Shown one piece after another: positions 17,061-27,100 of a stretch of 64,000 nt of DNA (within the stretch, counting starts at the first letter, position 1; each line of letters begins with the position of its first letter). The stretch is from Flavonifractor sp. An92 (GTDB lineage Bacteria; Bacillota; Clostridia; Oscillospirales; Oscillospiraceae), in the NCBI RefSeq assembly GCF_002159175.1, contig NZ_NFGZ01000012.1, positions 33,318 through 97,317 of the forward strand, in the 5' to 3' direction. Position numbers and translations under genes: made by a program. The notes under the pieces were generated by a model. It had not been told where the DNA came from and searched no databases. It saw only the letters and a program-made list of their open reading frames with translations.

Positions 17061-17531
17061 TTATCCGTAATTCCGGCGGGTTTTCATGGTGCGGTCCATC
17101 TCGCGCTTGGCGTCCTTGGCCGCAACCGCATCCCGCTTGTCATAGAGTTTCTTGCCCTTGGCAAGGCCGATCTCCAGCTTCACCCGGGAGTCCTTGAAGT
17201 ACACCGAGAGGGGGATCAGAGAGTAGCCGTCCTGCTTCACCTTGGCGAAGAGGCGGAGGATCTCCCGCTTGTGCATCAGCAGCTGCCGGGGCCGGAGGGG
17301 GTCCTTGTTGAAGATGTTGCCCTTTTCATAGGGGCTGATGTGCATCCCCAGGACCTGCATCTGGCCGTCCTTGATGATACAGAAGGAGTCCTTCAGGTTG
17401 ACATTTCCCTGGCGGATGGATTTCACTTCCGTGCCCGCCAGCGCGATGCCCGCCTCATAGCGGTCCTCGATGAAATAGTCGTGAAAGGCCTTGCTGTTTT
17501 TTGCGATCAGCTTGGTGCCCTTGCGGTCCAC
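17061..17531 (-). CDS. smpB: SsrA-binding protein SmpB
   Basis: The 156-residue protein is full length for SmpB. Recognisable blocks are KNSKAFHDYFIEDRYEAGI, LAGTEVKSIRQGNVNLKDSF, HISPYEKGN, PLRPRQLLMHKREI, GYSLIPLSVYFKD and the basic C-terminal tail (KKLYDKRDAVAAKDAKREMD) that enters the mRNA channel. It binds the tRNA-like part of tmRNA and delivers it to stalled ribosomes. The start is GTG 17531 with GGAGGAG upstream. A perfect TATAAT (17574-17569, minus strand) may be its -10 box. Confidence 0.97.
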   Translation of the reverse strand: MDRKGTKLIAKNSKAFHDYFIEDRYEAGIALAGTEVKSIRQGNVNLKDSFCIIKDGQMQVLGMHISPYEKGNIFNKDPLRPRQLLMHKREILRLFAKVKQDGYSLIPLSVYFKDSRVKLEIGLAKGKKLYDKRDAVAAKDAKREMDRTMKTRRNYG

Positions 17532-17699
17532 CGCGTCTCCTCCTTCCGTAAATCTGCCTTGGTATTTTATTATATCATGCCTGTCAAGAGTTTAGACTCC
17601 GCCGTCGGGAACAGGGTAGCGGCGGCGGGGAATTTGTGATACACTAGGGGTATCTATGGACAAATACCGGTCCTCCGGTGAAAAAAGGAGTCATGCTGT

Positions 17700-18236
17700 A
17701 TGGAGCTCTTTGAAAAGACCGTCGAGAGTGAGATCAAATTCCAGGGCCGCATCGTCACCGTGCGTCTGGACAAGGCCGAGCTGCCCAACGGGCGCATCGC
17801 CTCCCGGGAGGTGGTGGAGCACCCCGGCGGGGTTTGTATCCTCCCTCTCTTTGACGACAATACCGTCACCGTGGTGCGGCAGTTCCGCTATCCCTTCCAG
17901 AAGGTGGTGACCGAGCTCCCCGCCGGCAAGCTGGAGCGCGGTGAGGACCACCGGGTCTGCGCCCTGCGGGAGCTCAGCGAAGAGGTGGGCGCCGAGGCGG
18001 AGGAGCTGACCTACCTGGGGGCCATGTACACCTCCCCCGGCTTCTCCAGCGAGGTGCTGCACATGTACCTGGCCCGCGGCCTGAAGCAGGGCGCCTCCCA
18101 CCCCGACGAGGACGAGTTCCTGGAGGGGGAGCGCATCCCCTTCCAGCAGCTGGTGGACGAGGTCATGTCCGGCGAGATCGCCGACGGCAAGACCATTGCC
18201 ACCACCCTGAAGGTCAAGACCCTGCTGGGTCTGTAA
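17700..18236 (+). CDS. nudF: ADP-ribose pyrophosphatase (Nudix family)
   Basis: The 178-residue protein carries a canonical Nudix box (GKLERGEDHRVCALRELSEE then VG), preceded by VRQFRYPFQKVVTELPAGK and followed by the LGAMYTSPGFSSEVLHMYLA block that defines ADP-ribose pyrophosphatases of the NudF/YqkG type. It hydrolyses ADP-ribose to AMP and ribose 5-phosphate. An extended -10 (TGA-TACACT, 17637-17645) lies upstream. walR follows after 52 bp, so nudF may be the first gene of the wal transcript. Confidence 0.9.
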   Translation: MELFEKTVESEIKFQGRIVTVRLDKAELPNGRIASREVVEHPGGVCILPLFDDNTVTVVRQFRYPFQKVVTELPAGKLERGEDHRVCALRELSEEVGAEAEELTYLGAMYTSPGFSSEVLHMYLARGLKQGASHPDEDEFLEGERIPFQQLVDEVMSGEIADGKTIATTLKVKTLLGL

Positions 18237-18288
18237 GATCCCCACACCCCAGCGCCGCCGCGCGGCGCGCAGAGTAAGGAGTTGTGCC

Positions 18289-18996
18289 ATGAGCAAGCGT
18301 GTTCTGATTGTGGAAGACGAAAAGAACATCGTGGATATTCTCAGCTTCAACCTGGTCCGGGAGGGGTATGAGACGCTGGAGGCCTTTGACGGACAGACCG
18401 GCCTCCAGCTGGCCCTGGAACAGAACCCGGACCTCATTCTTCTGGACCTGATGCTCCCCAAGATGAACGGCTTTGACGTGTGCAAGGCCATCCGGGCCCA
18501 GAACCGCAGCGCCCCCATCATCATGCTCACTGCCCGCGAGGAGGAGACCGACAAGGTCCTGGGGCTGGAGCTGGGGGCCGATGACTACATCACCAAGCCC
18601 TTTTCCATGCGGGAGCTGCTGGCCCGGGTAAAGGCCAACATCCGCCGCACCGAGATGCTCACCGCCGCGGCCCCCGCCCCGGCCAAGGCCGCCCCAGCCG
18701 CCGCCGGGCGCATCGCCATCGACAGCGACCAGATGGTGGTCTTTAAGGACGGCGCGCCCCTAGACCTCACCCAGCGGGAGTATGAACTGGTGAAGTTCCT
18801 GGCCTCCCAGCCCGGGAAGGTCTTTTCCCGGGAAGCCCTCATGGAGCATGTGTGGAACTATGAGGGCTATGTGGGCGACGTGCGGGCGGTGGATGTGGCC
18901 ATCCGCCGCCTGCGGGAGAAGGTGGAGGACGACCCCGCCTCTCCCCAGTTCATCCTGACCCGCCGGGGCCAGGGCTACCTCTTCCACGGGGAGTAA
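18289..18996 (+). CDS. walR: WalR-type response regulator (OmpR family)
   Basis: The 235-residue protein has a receiver domain with phospho-acceptor Asp53 (LILLDLMLPKMNGFD), the Lys switch in DDYITKPFSM, an Ala/Pro-rich linker (about 125-142) and a winged-helix DNA-binding domain (LTQREYELVKFLASQPGKVF; VDVAIRRLREKVEDD). It is followed by a PAS/HAMP kinase and YycH- and YycI-like genes, the standard WalRK order, so it should control cell-wall hydrolase genes. The linker is longer and more alanine-rich than usual. Start ATG 18289 follows AAGGAG. Confidence 0.92.
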   Translation: MSKRVLIVEDEKNIVDILSFNLVREGYETLEAFDGQTGLQLALEQNPDLILLDLMLPKMNGFDVCKAIRAQNRSAPIIMLTAREEETDKVLGLELGADDYITKPFSMRELLARVKANIRRTEMLTAAAPAPAKAAPAAAGRIAIDSDQMVVFKDGAPLDLTQREYELVKFLASQPGKVFSREALMEHVWNYEGYVGDVRAVDVAIRRLREKVEDDPASPQFILTRRGQGYLFHGE

Positions 18997-19029
18997 ACCA
19001 CATCAGCCGGTACGAGAGGAGGCGCGCGC

Positions 19030-20817
19030 GTGTTTCGCAGCCTGCATATGAAACTGGTGCTCATCATGACACTGCTCATCGTGTCACTGATGACGGTGGT
19101 GGGCGCCTTCCTCATCAATTCCGTGGTGGGCTTCTACCTGCGGGATTTTTATGAGCGCATGGAGGAGGTCATCACCGACGAGGCCTTCCTCCGGGATCTC
19201 CAGAGCTCCACCGACGGAGAGGAGAGCGGCGCCCAGATGATCGCCCAGATCCTGGACTCCTACAACGGCGTCCTGGGCGTGGACGGGCGCAACCGCAACT
19301 ACTACGTCCTGGAGGGCCAGACCGGCCAGTGCCTGGCCAGCTCCGGCCCCCAGAACGACCCGGGCACCAACTACTCCAACAACCTCTTGGCCGCCCTCAA
19401 CGGCAAGGAGGGCTTCCAGAGCGACGCCTCCGCCTCCTACATGGATGTGGCCTTCCCCATCCAGCGGGGCGGCGAGGACTATGTCATCTATATCCGGGAT
19501 AATCGGCAGACCGCCTCCGCCCTGAACAGCGCCATCATCGACCTCATCGTCAAGGCCCTGTTCTTCGGCCTGGTGATCTCCATTCTGCTCTCCTTCCTCC
19601 TGTCCAAAACCATGATCATCCCCATCGAGCGCCTCACCGAGGGCGCCGAGCGGGTGGCCGAGGGCGATTTCTCCCACAAAATACAGGTGGCCTCCCGGGA
19701 TGAGATCGGCATCCTCACCGGCACCTTCAATGCCATGGCCCGGCAGCTGCAGGAGACCCTGGCCGAGGTAGAGAACGAGCGCAGCAAGCTGGACACCCTC
19801 TTCCTCCACATGACCGACGGCGTGGTGGCCTTCTCCACCACCGGCGCGGTCATCCACGCCAACCCCGCCGCCGAGCGGATGCTGGGCCGCTCCATCCCCG
19901 TGGGTGAGGAGGACGGCCCGGACTACGGCTCCCTCTTCGGAGACGTGGCGCCGCTGTCCAAGGTGCTGGACCTGGAGCAGCCCGACTATCTGGAGGGGGA
20001 CCGCAATGTGGGCGGGCGGAGCCTGGAGCTGCTGCTGGCCTCCTTCTCCCGGGAGGGGCAGGGCGGCGCGCTGGTGGTGATCCACGACGTCACCGAGCAG
20101 CGCAAGACCGAGGAGCTGCGCCGGGAGTTCGTGGCCAACGTCTCTCACGAGCTGCGCACCCCCCTCACCAACATCCGGTCCTACGCCGAGACTCTGGTGG
20201 ACAGCGCGGGCACCATCCCGCCCCAGATGGAGAAGAATTTCCTGGAGGTCATCCTCAGCGAGAGCGACCGGATGACCCACATCGTTCAGGACCTGCTGAC
20301 CCTGTCCCGCTTCGACTCGGGACACAGCCAGCTGAATCTGAAGCGCTTCCCCTTCGGCCAGAGCGTGTCCGAGGTCTACAACGCCGTGCGCATGGAGGCC
20401 CAGCGCCACGGCCACACCGTCACGCTGGACATGGAAGAAAACCTGCCCCAGATCGTGGCGGACCGGGAGCGGATCGTGCAGGTGATGATGAACGTGGTGT
20501 CCAACTCCATCAAATACACCCCCGACGGCGGGCGCATCGACATCCGCGCCGGGCGCAGCGGCGAGCGGGTGTGGATGGAGGTCTCGGACAACGGCATCGG
20601 CATCCCCGCTGAGGACCGCCCCCGCATTTTCGAGCGCTTTTACCGGGTGGACAAGGCCCGCTCCCGGGAGTCCGGCGGCACCGGCCTGGGCCTGTCCATC
20701 GCCAAGGAGATCATCGACCAGCACGGCGGCGTCATCCGTCTGGTGGACCGGAGCGGACCGGGCCTGACGGTGCGCATCGAGCTTTTGGTGGAGGGACCTG
20801 TCCATGGACCGGCGTAA
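19030..20817 (+). CDS. walK: WalK sensor histidine kinase
   Basis: The 595-residue kinase has a first membrane helix (about 8-30), an external sensing region (about 31-175), a second helix (about 178-200), a HAMP segment (IPIERLTEGAERVAEGDFSH), a PAS domain (MTDGVVAFSTTGAVIHANPAAERML), a HisKA motif with His373 (FVANVSHELRTPLTNIRSY) and an HATPase domain (NVVSNSIKYTPDGG, DNGIGIP, GTGLGLSIAKEI). This matches WalK/YycG. The start is GTG 19030 after GAGGAGG. It overlaps yycH by 14 bp, which suggests translational coupling. Confidence 0.92.
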   Translation: MFRSLHMKLVLIMTLLIVSLMTVVGAFLINSVVGFYLRDFYERMEEVITDEAFLRDLQSSTDGEESGAQMIAQILDSYNGVLGVDGRNRNYYVLEGQTGQCLASSGPQNDPGTNYSNNLLAALNGKEGFQSDASASYMDVAFPIQRGGEDYVIYIRDNRQTASALNSAIIDLIVKALFFGLVISILLSFLLSKTMIIPIERLTEGAERVAEGDFSHKIQVASRDEIGILTGTFNAMARQLQETLAEVENERSKLDTLFLHMTDGVVAFSTTGAVIHANPAAERMLGRSIPVGEEDGPDYGSLFGDVAPLSKVLDLEQPDYLEGDRNVGGRSLELLLASFSREGQGGALVVIHDVTEQRKTEELRREFVANVSHELRTPLTNIRSYAETLVDSAGTIPPQMEKNFLEVILSESDRMTHIVQDLLTLSRFDSGHSQLNLKRFPFGQSVSEVYNAVRMEAQRHGHTVTLDMEENLPQIVADRERIVQVMMNVVSNSIKYTPDGGRIDIRAGRSGERVWMEVSDNGIGIPAEDRPRIFERFYRVDKARSRESGGTGLGLSIAKEIIDQHGGVIRLVDRSGPGLTVRIELLVEGPVHGPA

Positions 20818-22168
20818 ACTGCGGGCGGTCACCCTGCCCAAGCGCAGCCGGGGCCGCCGCCTGCTGGAGCTGGGCAAGGACATCCTCATCGTGTGCCTCA
20901 TCCTCTCGGCGGTCTATCTGGCCGCCCGCAGCCAGCTCTACACCGGGCTGGCCAGTGAGGGGACCCTGTTCGGCCAGGTGGCCGGGTTCTTCCGCTCCGA
21001 GCCGGAGGAGGTCCCCGGAGACGTCTCCCCCGGCGCGGCCGGTGAGGCCATCCCGGCGGTCCGTCTGGCGGTCTGCCACGGCGTGGGGGACAACGGCACG
21101 CCCATCCGCTACGGCGTGCAGTACGATGAGGAGACCCTCCAGCCCATCACTGCCGCCCTGAGCAGCTATTTCACCGAAGGTCTGGCCAGCGCCTCCGGTC
21201 CGGAAGAACTCACCGCCGCCCAGTGGCAGGAGGCGCTGTGCTCCCCCGGGGTCTGTCTGGATCTGCTGGGGGCGGTGCCCCTGGACTACCTGGGGGCGGA
21301 CGGCCTCACCGAGAGTGCCCGCCGCCTGGCCCTGGTGTGGGATGGGAGCAGCACCACGGCGGATCTCTGCTATCAGACGGCGGAGGGGGCCTATTACCGC
21401 TGCACCACCACGGTCACCTGGAAGGGCTATCTGGCCGACGCCCTCCAGAGCTACACCGACAACGGTGCCCGCTACGCCTTTGAGATGGACGACGTGGCCT
21501 ATGACCGCCTGTCGCCCGAGGTGCTCCTGCTGCCCGACGCGCCGGAGAGCACCATCTACCAGGCGGTGCGCCCGCTGGATCTCAGCTCGCCCGACGACCG
21601 CGCCGCGCTGGAGAACGCCATGGGCTTCCGCGGCAGCGACTACCAGGTGCCCGGGGAGTGGGTCATCCGGGAGGACGACGAGCTGCGCATCGCCAGCGAC
21701 GGCACCATGCACTATGAGGCCTCGGAAAGCCGCCCGGAAATGCGCTACCCCACCTCCGGGGAGGGCATTTCCGCCCGCAGCGCCGCCATTACGACCGCCT
21801 ATCGTCTGGCGCAGGACGCGGTGGCGGCCTGGTGCGGCAGCAGCGAGAGCGACGGCCGGATCATCCTCTCCGGTGTCACCGAGACGGAGGACGGCTGGGA
21901 GATCACCCTGGACTACACGCTGGACGGCGCGCAGGTCCTCTTTGAGGACGGCCGCCCCGCCATGGAGTTCACCGTGGAGAAGGGACAGATCACCGCTTAC
22001 ACCATCCGCCCCCGGTGCTATCAGGCCACCGAGCACGTCTCCCGTGTGCTCAGCGAGCGCCTGGCCGCCGCGGCTCTGGAGAGTCTCCGGCCCCGGGAGC
22101 AGCTGGAGCTGCTCCTCTTCTACGAGGACAGTATGAACGCCATGTCGGCCCAGTGGGGCGGCTTTTAA
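20804..22168 (+). CDS. yycH: YycH-like regulator of WalK
   Basis: The 454-residue protein has a short basic N-terminus, one membrane helix (about 27-45, DILIVCLILSAVYLAARS) and a large external region. That topology, its place directly after walK and its 14-bp overlap identify it as the WalH/YycH protein, which sits in the membrane with YycI and modulates WalK. Sequence conservation in this family is low, so the call depends mainly on context and topology. The ATG is preceded by GGAGGG. Confidence 0.8.
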   Translation: MDRRKLRAVTLPKRSRGRRLLELGKDILIVCLILSAVYLAARSQLYTGLASEGTLFGQVAGFFRSEPEEVPGDVSPGAAGEAIPAVRLAVCHGVGDNGTPIRYGVQYDEETLQPITAALSSYFTEGLASASGPEELTAAQWQEALCSPGVCLDLLGAVPLDYLGADGLTESARRLALVWDGSSTTADLCYQTAEGAYYRCTTTVTWKGYLADALQSYTDNGARYAFEMDDVAYDRLSPEVLLLPDAPESTIYQAVRPLDLSSPDDRAALENAMGFRGSDYQVPGEWVIREDDELRIASDGTMHYEASESRPEMRYPTSGEGISARSAAITTAYRLAQDAVAAWCGSSESDGRIILSGVTETEDGWEITLDYTLDGAQVLFEDGRPAMEFTVEKGQITAYTIRPRCYQATEHVSRVLSERLAAAALESLRPREQLELLLFYEDSMNAMSAQWGGF

Positions 22169-22180
22169 GGGGAGTGGCCC

Positions 22181-22990
22181 ATGGAGTGGTCCAAGATCAA
22201 AAACATCATCCTGCTGATCCTGCTGGGTCTGAATCTCTTTCTGCTGATCATGGTGGTCTCTCAGGAGCTGCAGGCCCACCAGTTCCGCCAGGAGGCCCGG
22301 GCCGAGGCGGTGGCGCTGCTGAAGCGCAACGGCATCACGGTGGACCCGGATCAGCTCCCGGCGGACACCTCGCTGCCCACCCAGGTGCTGGAGGAGGATG
22401 AAGCCGCCACCGATACCCTGGCCCAGGCCCTCCTGGGCGAGGAGACGGTACAGCAGTCCAGCGGCGTCCGGGCAGTCTATACCAGCCCGCTGGGTGAGAT
22501 GGAGGCCTTTTCCACCGGCCGCTTTGCGGTGGATTTTACCGCGGAGGCCCAGCCGCTGAAGAACGCCGCGCCGGAAGAGCACGCCGCCGACCTGCTCCAG
22601 CGAGCCGGCATCCAGGCGGAATACCTGGACAGCTCCACTGCCGAGGGCGGGACCCAGCTCACCTACCGCCAGCGCTGGTCGGACACGCCGGTGTTCAACA
22701 CGCAGATCGTCCTCACCTATGAAAACGGAGCCCTGCGCCACGTGGAGGGCGTGCTTCTCCCCGCCAGTGACGGCGTGAGCCGGCAGGAGGAGACGGTCAC
22801 GGTAGCCACCCTTCTGGTCCGTTTCCTCAGCCAGCGCAACGAGAGCGGGCGCATGTTCAGCCAGATCCAGTCTCTGGTGCCGGGCTACCACCTCTCCGGC
22901 ACCCGGCCCTTTACCCTCACGCCCGCCTGGTATGTCACCACCGACACCGGGACCTATCTGCTCAGTGCCCTGGACGGCAGCCTGCTGTAA
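22181..22990 (+). CDS. yycI: YycI-like regulator of WalK
   Basis: The 269-residue protein starts MEWSKIKNIILLILLGLNLF, the typical YycI signature of a short charged N-terminus and a single membrane anchor, followed by an external two-lobed domain that ends with the family-like TPAWYVTTDTGTYLLSALDG. It lies 12 bp after yycH. With YycH it forms a membrane complex that tunes WalK. The operon seems to end here, since the structured leader of the next gene begins within 15 bp. Confidence 0.88.
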   Translation: MEWSKIKNIILLILLGLNLFLLIMVVSQELQAHQFRQEARAEAVALLKRNGITVDPDQLPADTSLPTQVLEEDEAATDTLAQALLGEETVQQSSGVRAVYTSPLGEMEAFSTGRFAVDFTAEAQPLKNAAPEEHAADLLQRAGIQAEYLDSSTAEGGTQLTYRQRWSDTPVFNTQIVLTYENGALRHVEGVLLPASDGVSRQEETVTVATLLVRFLSQRNESGRMFSQIQSLVPGYHLSGTRPFTLTPAWYVTTDTGTYLLSALDGSLL

Positions 22991-23005
22991 CGAACATGAC
23001 CGACC

Positions 23006-23056
23006 GGGGACGGCTCCGTCCCCTTCCTCCCTCCCGGCGCTCCGGCGTCAGGAGGG
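23006..23056 (+). promoter_or_regulatory. structured leader before surface-cassette partner B
   Basis: GGGGACGG-CT-CCGTCCCC (23006-23023) is followed by CCCTCC (23029-23034), which can pair with the ribosome binding site GGAGGG (23051-23056). The 37 bases before the ATG match leader A almost exactly. Confidence 0.55.
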
Positions 23057-23065
23057 ATGTTTTTT

Positions 23066-24040
23066 ATGGCAGACTTTACGCAAAATTATGGGCTGCACCA
23101 GTGGGAGCCCACCGACCCGTTCCTGCGGGAGGATTTCAATCAGGACCTTTCCACCATCGACGCCGCCCTGGGACAGCTGGACCGAAGTGCGGAAACGAGC
23201 GCCTACAACGTCTACAACCTGATGCTCCAGAACGATTACGATGGCAAATATACCGGGTACAAGAAGGCGCTGGCCTTTGACGGCTTTTTGGATGACACAG
23301 GAATCGCATCCAAAAGCGGATTTTTGCAGAGCGATGGGACGCTTTGGATGGAAAGGGAGGGACAGGGGGACATCAACCTGGGAATTGGAGGCAATATGGC
23401 CGAGTCGGAGAGCACCAGCACATTGGTGATGACGGGGTGCGGCACCATCACTGGCTTCTCCTGCTGGATTTATAGCTATTATGAGGTCTCCCAGCAGGTC
23501 ACCGGCACCTACGAGGTAACTGTGAATGGGAAGAGTGCGGCTTCCGGCGATTTTGCAGTGGCTCCGCCCCCGCCGGAGACGAATACGGAGCGGACCATTC
23601 CCTTTTCCCCGGTGGATATACGCACAGGAGACCGCTGTGTAGTAACCTTGAGTGTGAACAGCGGGAGTGTTATGTTGAGACGTACTCCGGATTCCAATGG
23701 TCTGGGCGGCACACTTCGGGTGCGTGCCGGCGGGGCATCCGTCGGGACTATGACTGCAAAACCCGCTGCCCTGCCGGAGAGCCGGGGGGCCGCGGCCTGG
23801 GTCCGGCACAGGGGCGGCACGGTGAGCCTGTCTCTGAAAAACGGCGGCAAGTCTGTCGCACTGACCCCAGAGGAAAGCCGCGAGACGGTGGAGCTGTACA
23901 CCGGCGCGACCTGTACCGAGCAGGCATTCCGGCTGGACCAGCCGCTTGCCGCCGGAGACTGGCAAGTGGTGCTGAGCGGCAATCTGGGTGAGGATGAGAG
24001 CGAAATGGAACTGTATAATTACGGTATAATTGTTATATAA
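23066..24040 (+). CDS. surface-cassette partner protein B (phage-tail-like N-terminus)
   Basis: The 324-residue protein shares MADFTQNYGLHQWEPTDPF, AAYNVYNLMLQ-like and YTGYKKALAFDGF blocks with partners A, C and D over about 85 residues. The rest is different, Gly/Ser/Thr-rich and beta-like, and ends -LYNYGIIVI. No signal peptide or membrane helix is present. ATG 23066 is chosen over ATG 23057 because the paralogues start at MADF and AGGAGGG is then at proper distance. It follows yycI by 75 bp and converges with SLH gene B. Confidence 0.75.
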   Translation: MADFTQNYGLHQWEPTDPFLREDFNQDLSTIDAALGQLDRSAETSAYNVYNLMLQNDYDGKYTGYKKALAFDGFLDDTGIASKSGFLQSDGTLWMEREGQGDINLGIGGNMAESESTSTLVMTGCGTITGFSCWIYSYYEVSQQVTGTYEVTVNGKSAASGDFAVAPPPPETNTERTIPFSPVDIRTGDRCVVTLSVNSGSVMLRRTPDSNGLGGTLRVRAGGASVGTMTAKPAALPESRGAAAWVRHRGGTVSLSLKNGGKSVALTPEESRETVELYTGATCTEQAFRLDQPLAAGDWQVVLSGNLGEDESEMELYNYGIIVI

Positions 24041-24043
24041 AAT

Positions 24044-24082
24044 AATACTGGGACCCGGATGATTTATCCGGGTCCCAGTATT
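24044..24082. terminator. bidirectional terminator of surface cassette B
   Basis: AATACTGGGACCCGGAT (24044-24060), a 5-nt loop and its complement (24066-24082) form a 17-bp stem between the convergent stop codons. T-runs are short, so efficiency is uncertain. Confidence 0.75.
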
Positions 24083-24115
24083 CTAACTATACTACACTAT
24101 TTTTGGTTTTTGCGA

Positions 24116-27100
24116 TTAGGCAGCAACAGTATAAGTGTAGGTGTAGACCACGCTATCATAACCAGTACGGGAAGCAGTCACGGTAATCACCAGATTAGTT
24201 CCAGCACCAGTCAGATCATAGGTATTACCATTAGTCTTAGTAGCACCAGTGATCTCGGTCTTATAGGTCACATTGGAGGGAGCATCAGAAACGGTGATAT
24301 CCACACAGTCAGAGGTGCTATCAACATAACCAGTGATGCTACCAGTCTCGCCAGCGCCAATCACTTTAGTAACAGTAGCGCCCTTTTCAGCAGACTGAGC
24401 AACAGTCACAGTGGGAGCGGTAGTGGTGGCCTTCTCCTGAGACACGTCGCTGGACATGTTGAACTCAGGATAAGTGGTCTCCATGCCGTTCACGTCCACA
24501 GTGAAGGTGTACTTCACGCTGTCAGCGGTCTTACCGGTGACCTTGGTGTAGTCGCTGATGCCGTTGACCTCAGCCAGCTTCACGCGGATAGCCTGCACAA
24601 TCGCGGTGTTGGAAGGCTTGTTGGTGCCGGTCCAGGACACGGTGATCTTGTTGGAGCCATTGACGTTCACGGTGATGCCCTCAGTGACAACGGGAGGCTT
24701 CACGGTGTTCTCAGCCTTGGTGACGATCACCAGGATCTGATCGTCGCTGTTGGCCAGGATGGTAGTGACCAGGCCCTTGTCGGAGTCGCTGGGCAGCTTG
24801 TTCAGGGTAGCGGTCTCGAAGCCGCCGTCCTTGTCCAGCTCGACCCAAACGGTCTTGTCGAACAGCTTATACTCCTTGGTGTTGGTGACCACAGTGGAGC
24901 CGGAGATGTTCTTCACAGCAGTGGTGTCGACCTTACCGGAAGCGCTGCTCAGAGTGTACACACCGTCGCTGTCCACGGAGTACAGGAACAGGCCCTTGTC
25001 GCTCCAGGTGCCGTCCACCTTGATCTCGGTCTCGGTGTCGGTGCCAGCCAGAACGGCCTTCACAGTGGTGGTCTTGCTGCCGATGGAGACGATGCTGGTC
25101 ACATACAGGTGATCGGCAACGCTGCTGGTGGCCAGGGAAGCGGCCTCAAAGGCAACGGCGACCATCTTGTTGCCGCTGTTAAAGGCGGCCTCGGTGGTAG
25201 CCTTGGTGACGCTGGGAGCGCTCTGGTAGCCAGTGTACACGCTCACGCTGTCGATCTTATTCTCCTTGGTCAGGGAGACATAGAAGAAGGAGGTGTTGCT
25301 GGCGGCATAGACGCCGGTCTTGCGGCTGGCATCGTTGGCGCTGGCATTGGCCACCTGATCCAGACCGGTCAGAGTGGTCTTGCCCTTGTTGAAGTCCACC
25401 TTGTTGTTCTTGTCAACGGTAGCGGTGGGGTCGGTCAGCTTGATCTGGCCGTCGCTGTTGATGGAGTAGGCGTAGATGCGCTGGACCTGAGTGGAGTCCT
25501 CGCCCTTCAGGCTGTCGGTGATAGCCTTGCTCAGATCGCTCTTGGAGGCCACATCATAGGTCTTGGTGGTGCCATCGGACAGGGTCACCTTCACGCGACC
25601 GTTGTCGATGCCGTTGCTCGGCTCGTAAGCCCAGACATAGGCATAGTTGGAGGCGTTCTCGGAGACATTGCCCATGGCCACGATCATGCCGTTCTTATCC
25701 AGGTAGAAGGTAGCCTCGGTGTCCAGAGCGTTCTTGATGTCAGCATAGGTGCTGGGAACGGTGATGTCGTTGTCGCCGCCCACATAGCCGGCAACCTCGG
25801 ACACATCATAGGTGGTGCCGTCCACGGTCAGCTGGCTGTTCTTGCTGTCGGAAGTCTTGTAGGACTGCAGGGTGCCGGTAACAGCCTCAGCCTTCTCGAC
25901 GTGCAGCTTGCCGCCGATCCAGGCAGCCAGGACATAGTCGTTGGCGGCCACATCCTCAAAGCCCACCACATCGTCCTTGTCGTCAGCAATCAGGTTGTCC
26001 TTGTTCCAAGCCTTGTTGACGTTCACGGTGATGGAGCCGTCGTCCTTGGTGGAATACTTGGAGACCTGGCCGAAGTAGTAGGTGGTCATGAAGATGTAAT
26101 CCACAGTGCCGTCGTCGTTGTTGTCGATCAGGGTCTTCTCAACGCCGCGGGTAGCGGTCTCGCTGTACTTGCCATACTCCACCGCATTGGTGTAGTTGGT
26201 CAGCACAGGAGTGCTGGAAGCGATCTTCAGATCGCTGTCGTCGGCGATCTTAGCCAGCTTGTGGTTGTTGGCCTTGGCCACGACCACGTTGCTGTCGCTG
26301 ATGATGGCATTGCCCAGAACGGTGGCCTTGGAGGTGTTGGAGGAGTCGTTCTTCACATACAGAACAACGGACTTGCCCAGCACGTCGGCGCCGGTGGAGA
26401 CAGCGAAGGTGCCGTCGTTGAAGACCTTCTGGTCCTCGTTGGTGCCGTAGTTGGTCACGTCGATGCGGGTCTTGCCGGCGTCCAGAGCGGCACCCTTATC
26501 GGCGGTGGACTCCAGGTTGGCATACTCGTTGGCAACCACGACGCCCTCGACCTTGATGGCGTTGAACTTGTCCTCGAGCATGGTCTTGCCGGTCTTGTTC
26601 TGCACGGCGGTGGTGGTGCCGTTGGCATTGTAGGTGAAGGAGTAGGTGACGGTCTGCGCGTTCAGAACGTTGTAGATCATCTGAGCGGCGTTGTCACGGG
26701 TCAGGGGCTGGGAGGGGTTGATGGTCTCCAGGCCCTTGTACAGGCCGGCCATGTTGGCCAGGGAGTTGGTGGTGATCTCCCAGGTGGAGCCGCCGATGCC
26801 CTCGTAAGCAGCGTTGTAGCCCAGAGCCACCAGCAGCATCTTGGCAGCCTCGGAGCCGGTCACGTTGTCAGAGGGGCCAAAGGTGTTGTTGCCGCGGCCG
26901 GCGATGATGCCGCGGTCCACGCAGAAGGCGATGTACTTCTCAGCCCAGTTGCCCTGGGTGTCCTTGAAGCTGGTGGTCAGGTTGCCCAGCACGGGCTCCT
27001 GGCCGCCGTTCAGGACCACGCACACCAGGCGGGCGAAAGAAGCGCGGTCGATGTTCTGGGTGGCGCCGAAGCTGCCGTCAGGCAGACCGGCCAGGACGCC

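Noticed and set aside
17569..17590. TTGACA and TATAAT on the minus strand upstream of smpB
   Set aside because: The two boxes are only 7 nt apart, so they cannot form one sigma-A promoter; only the -10 box is mentioned.
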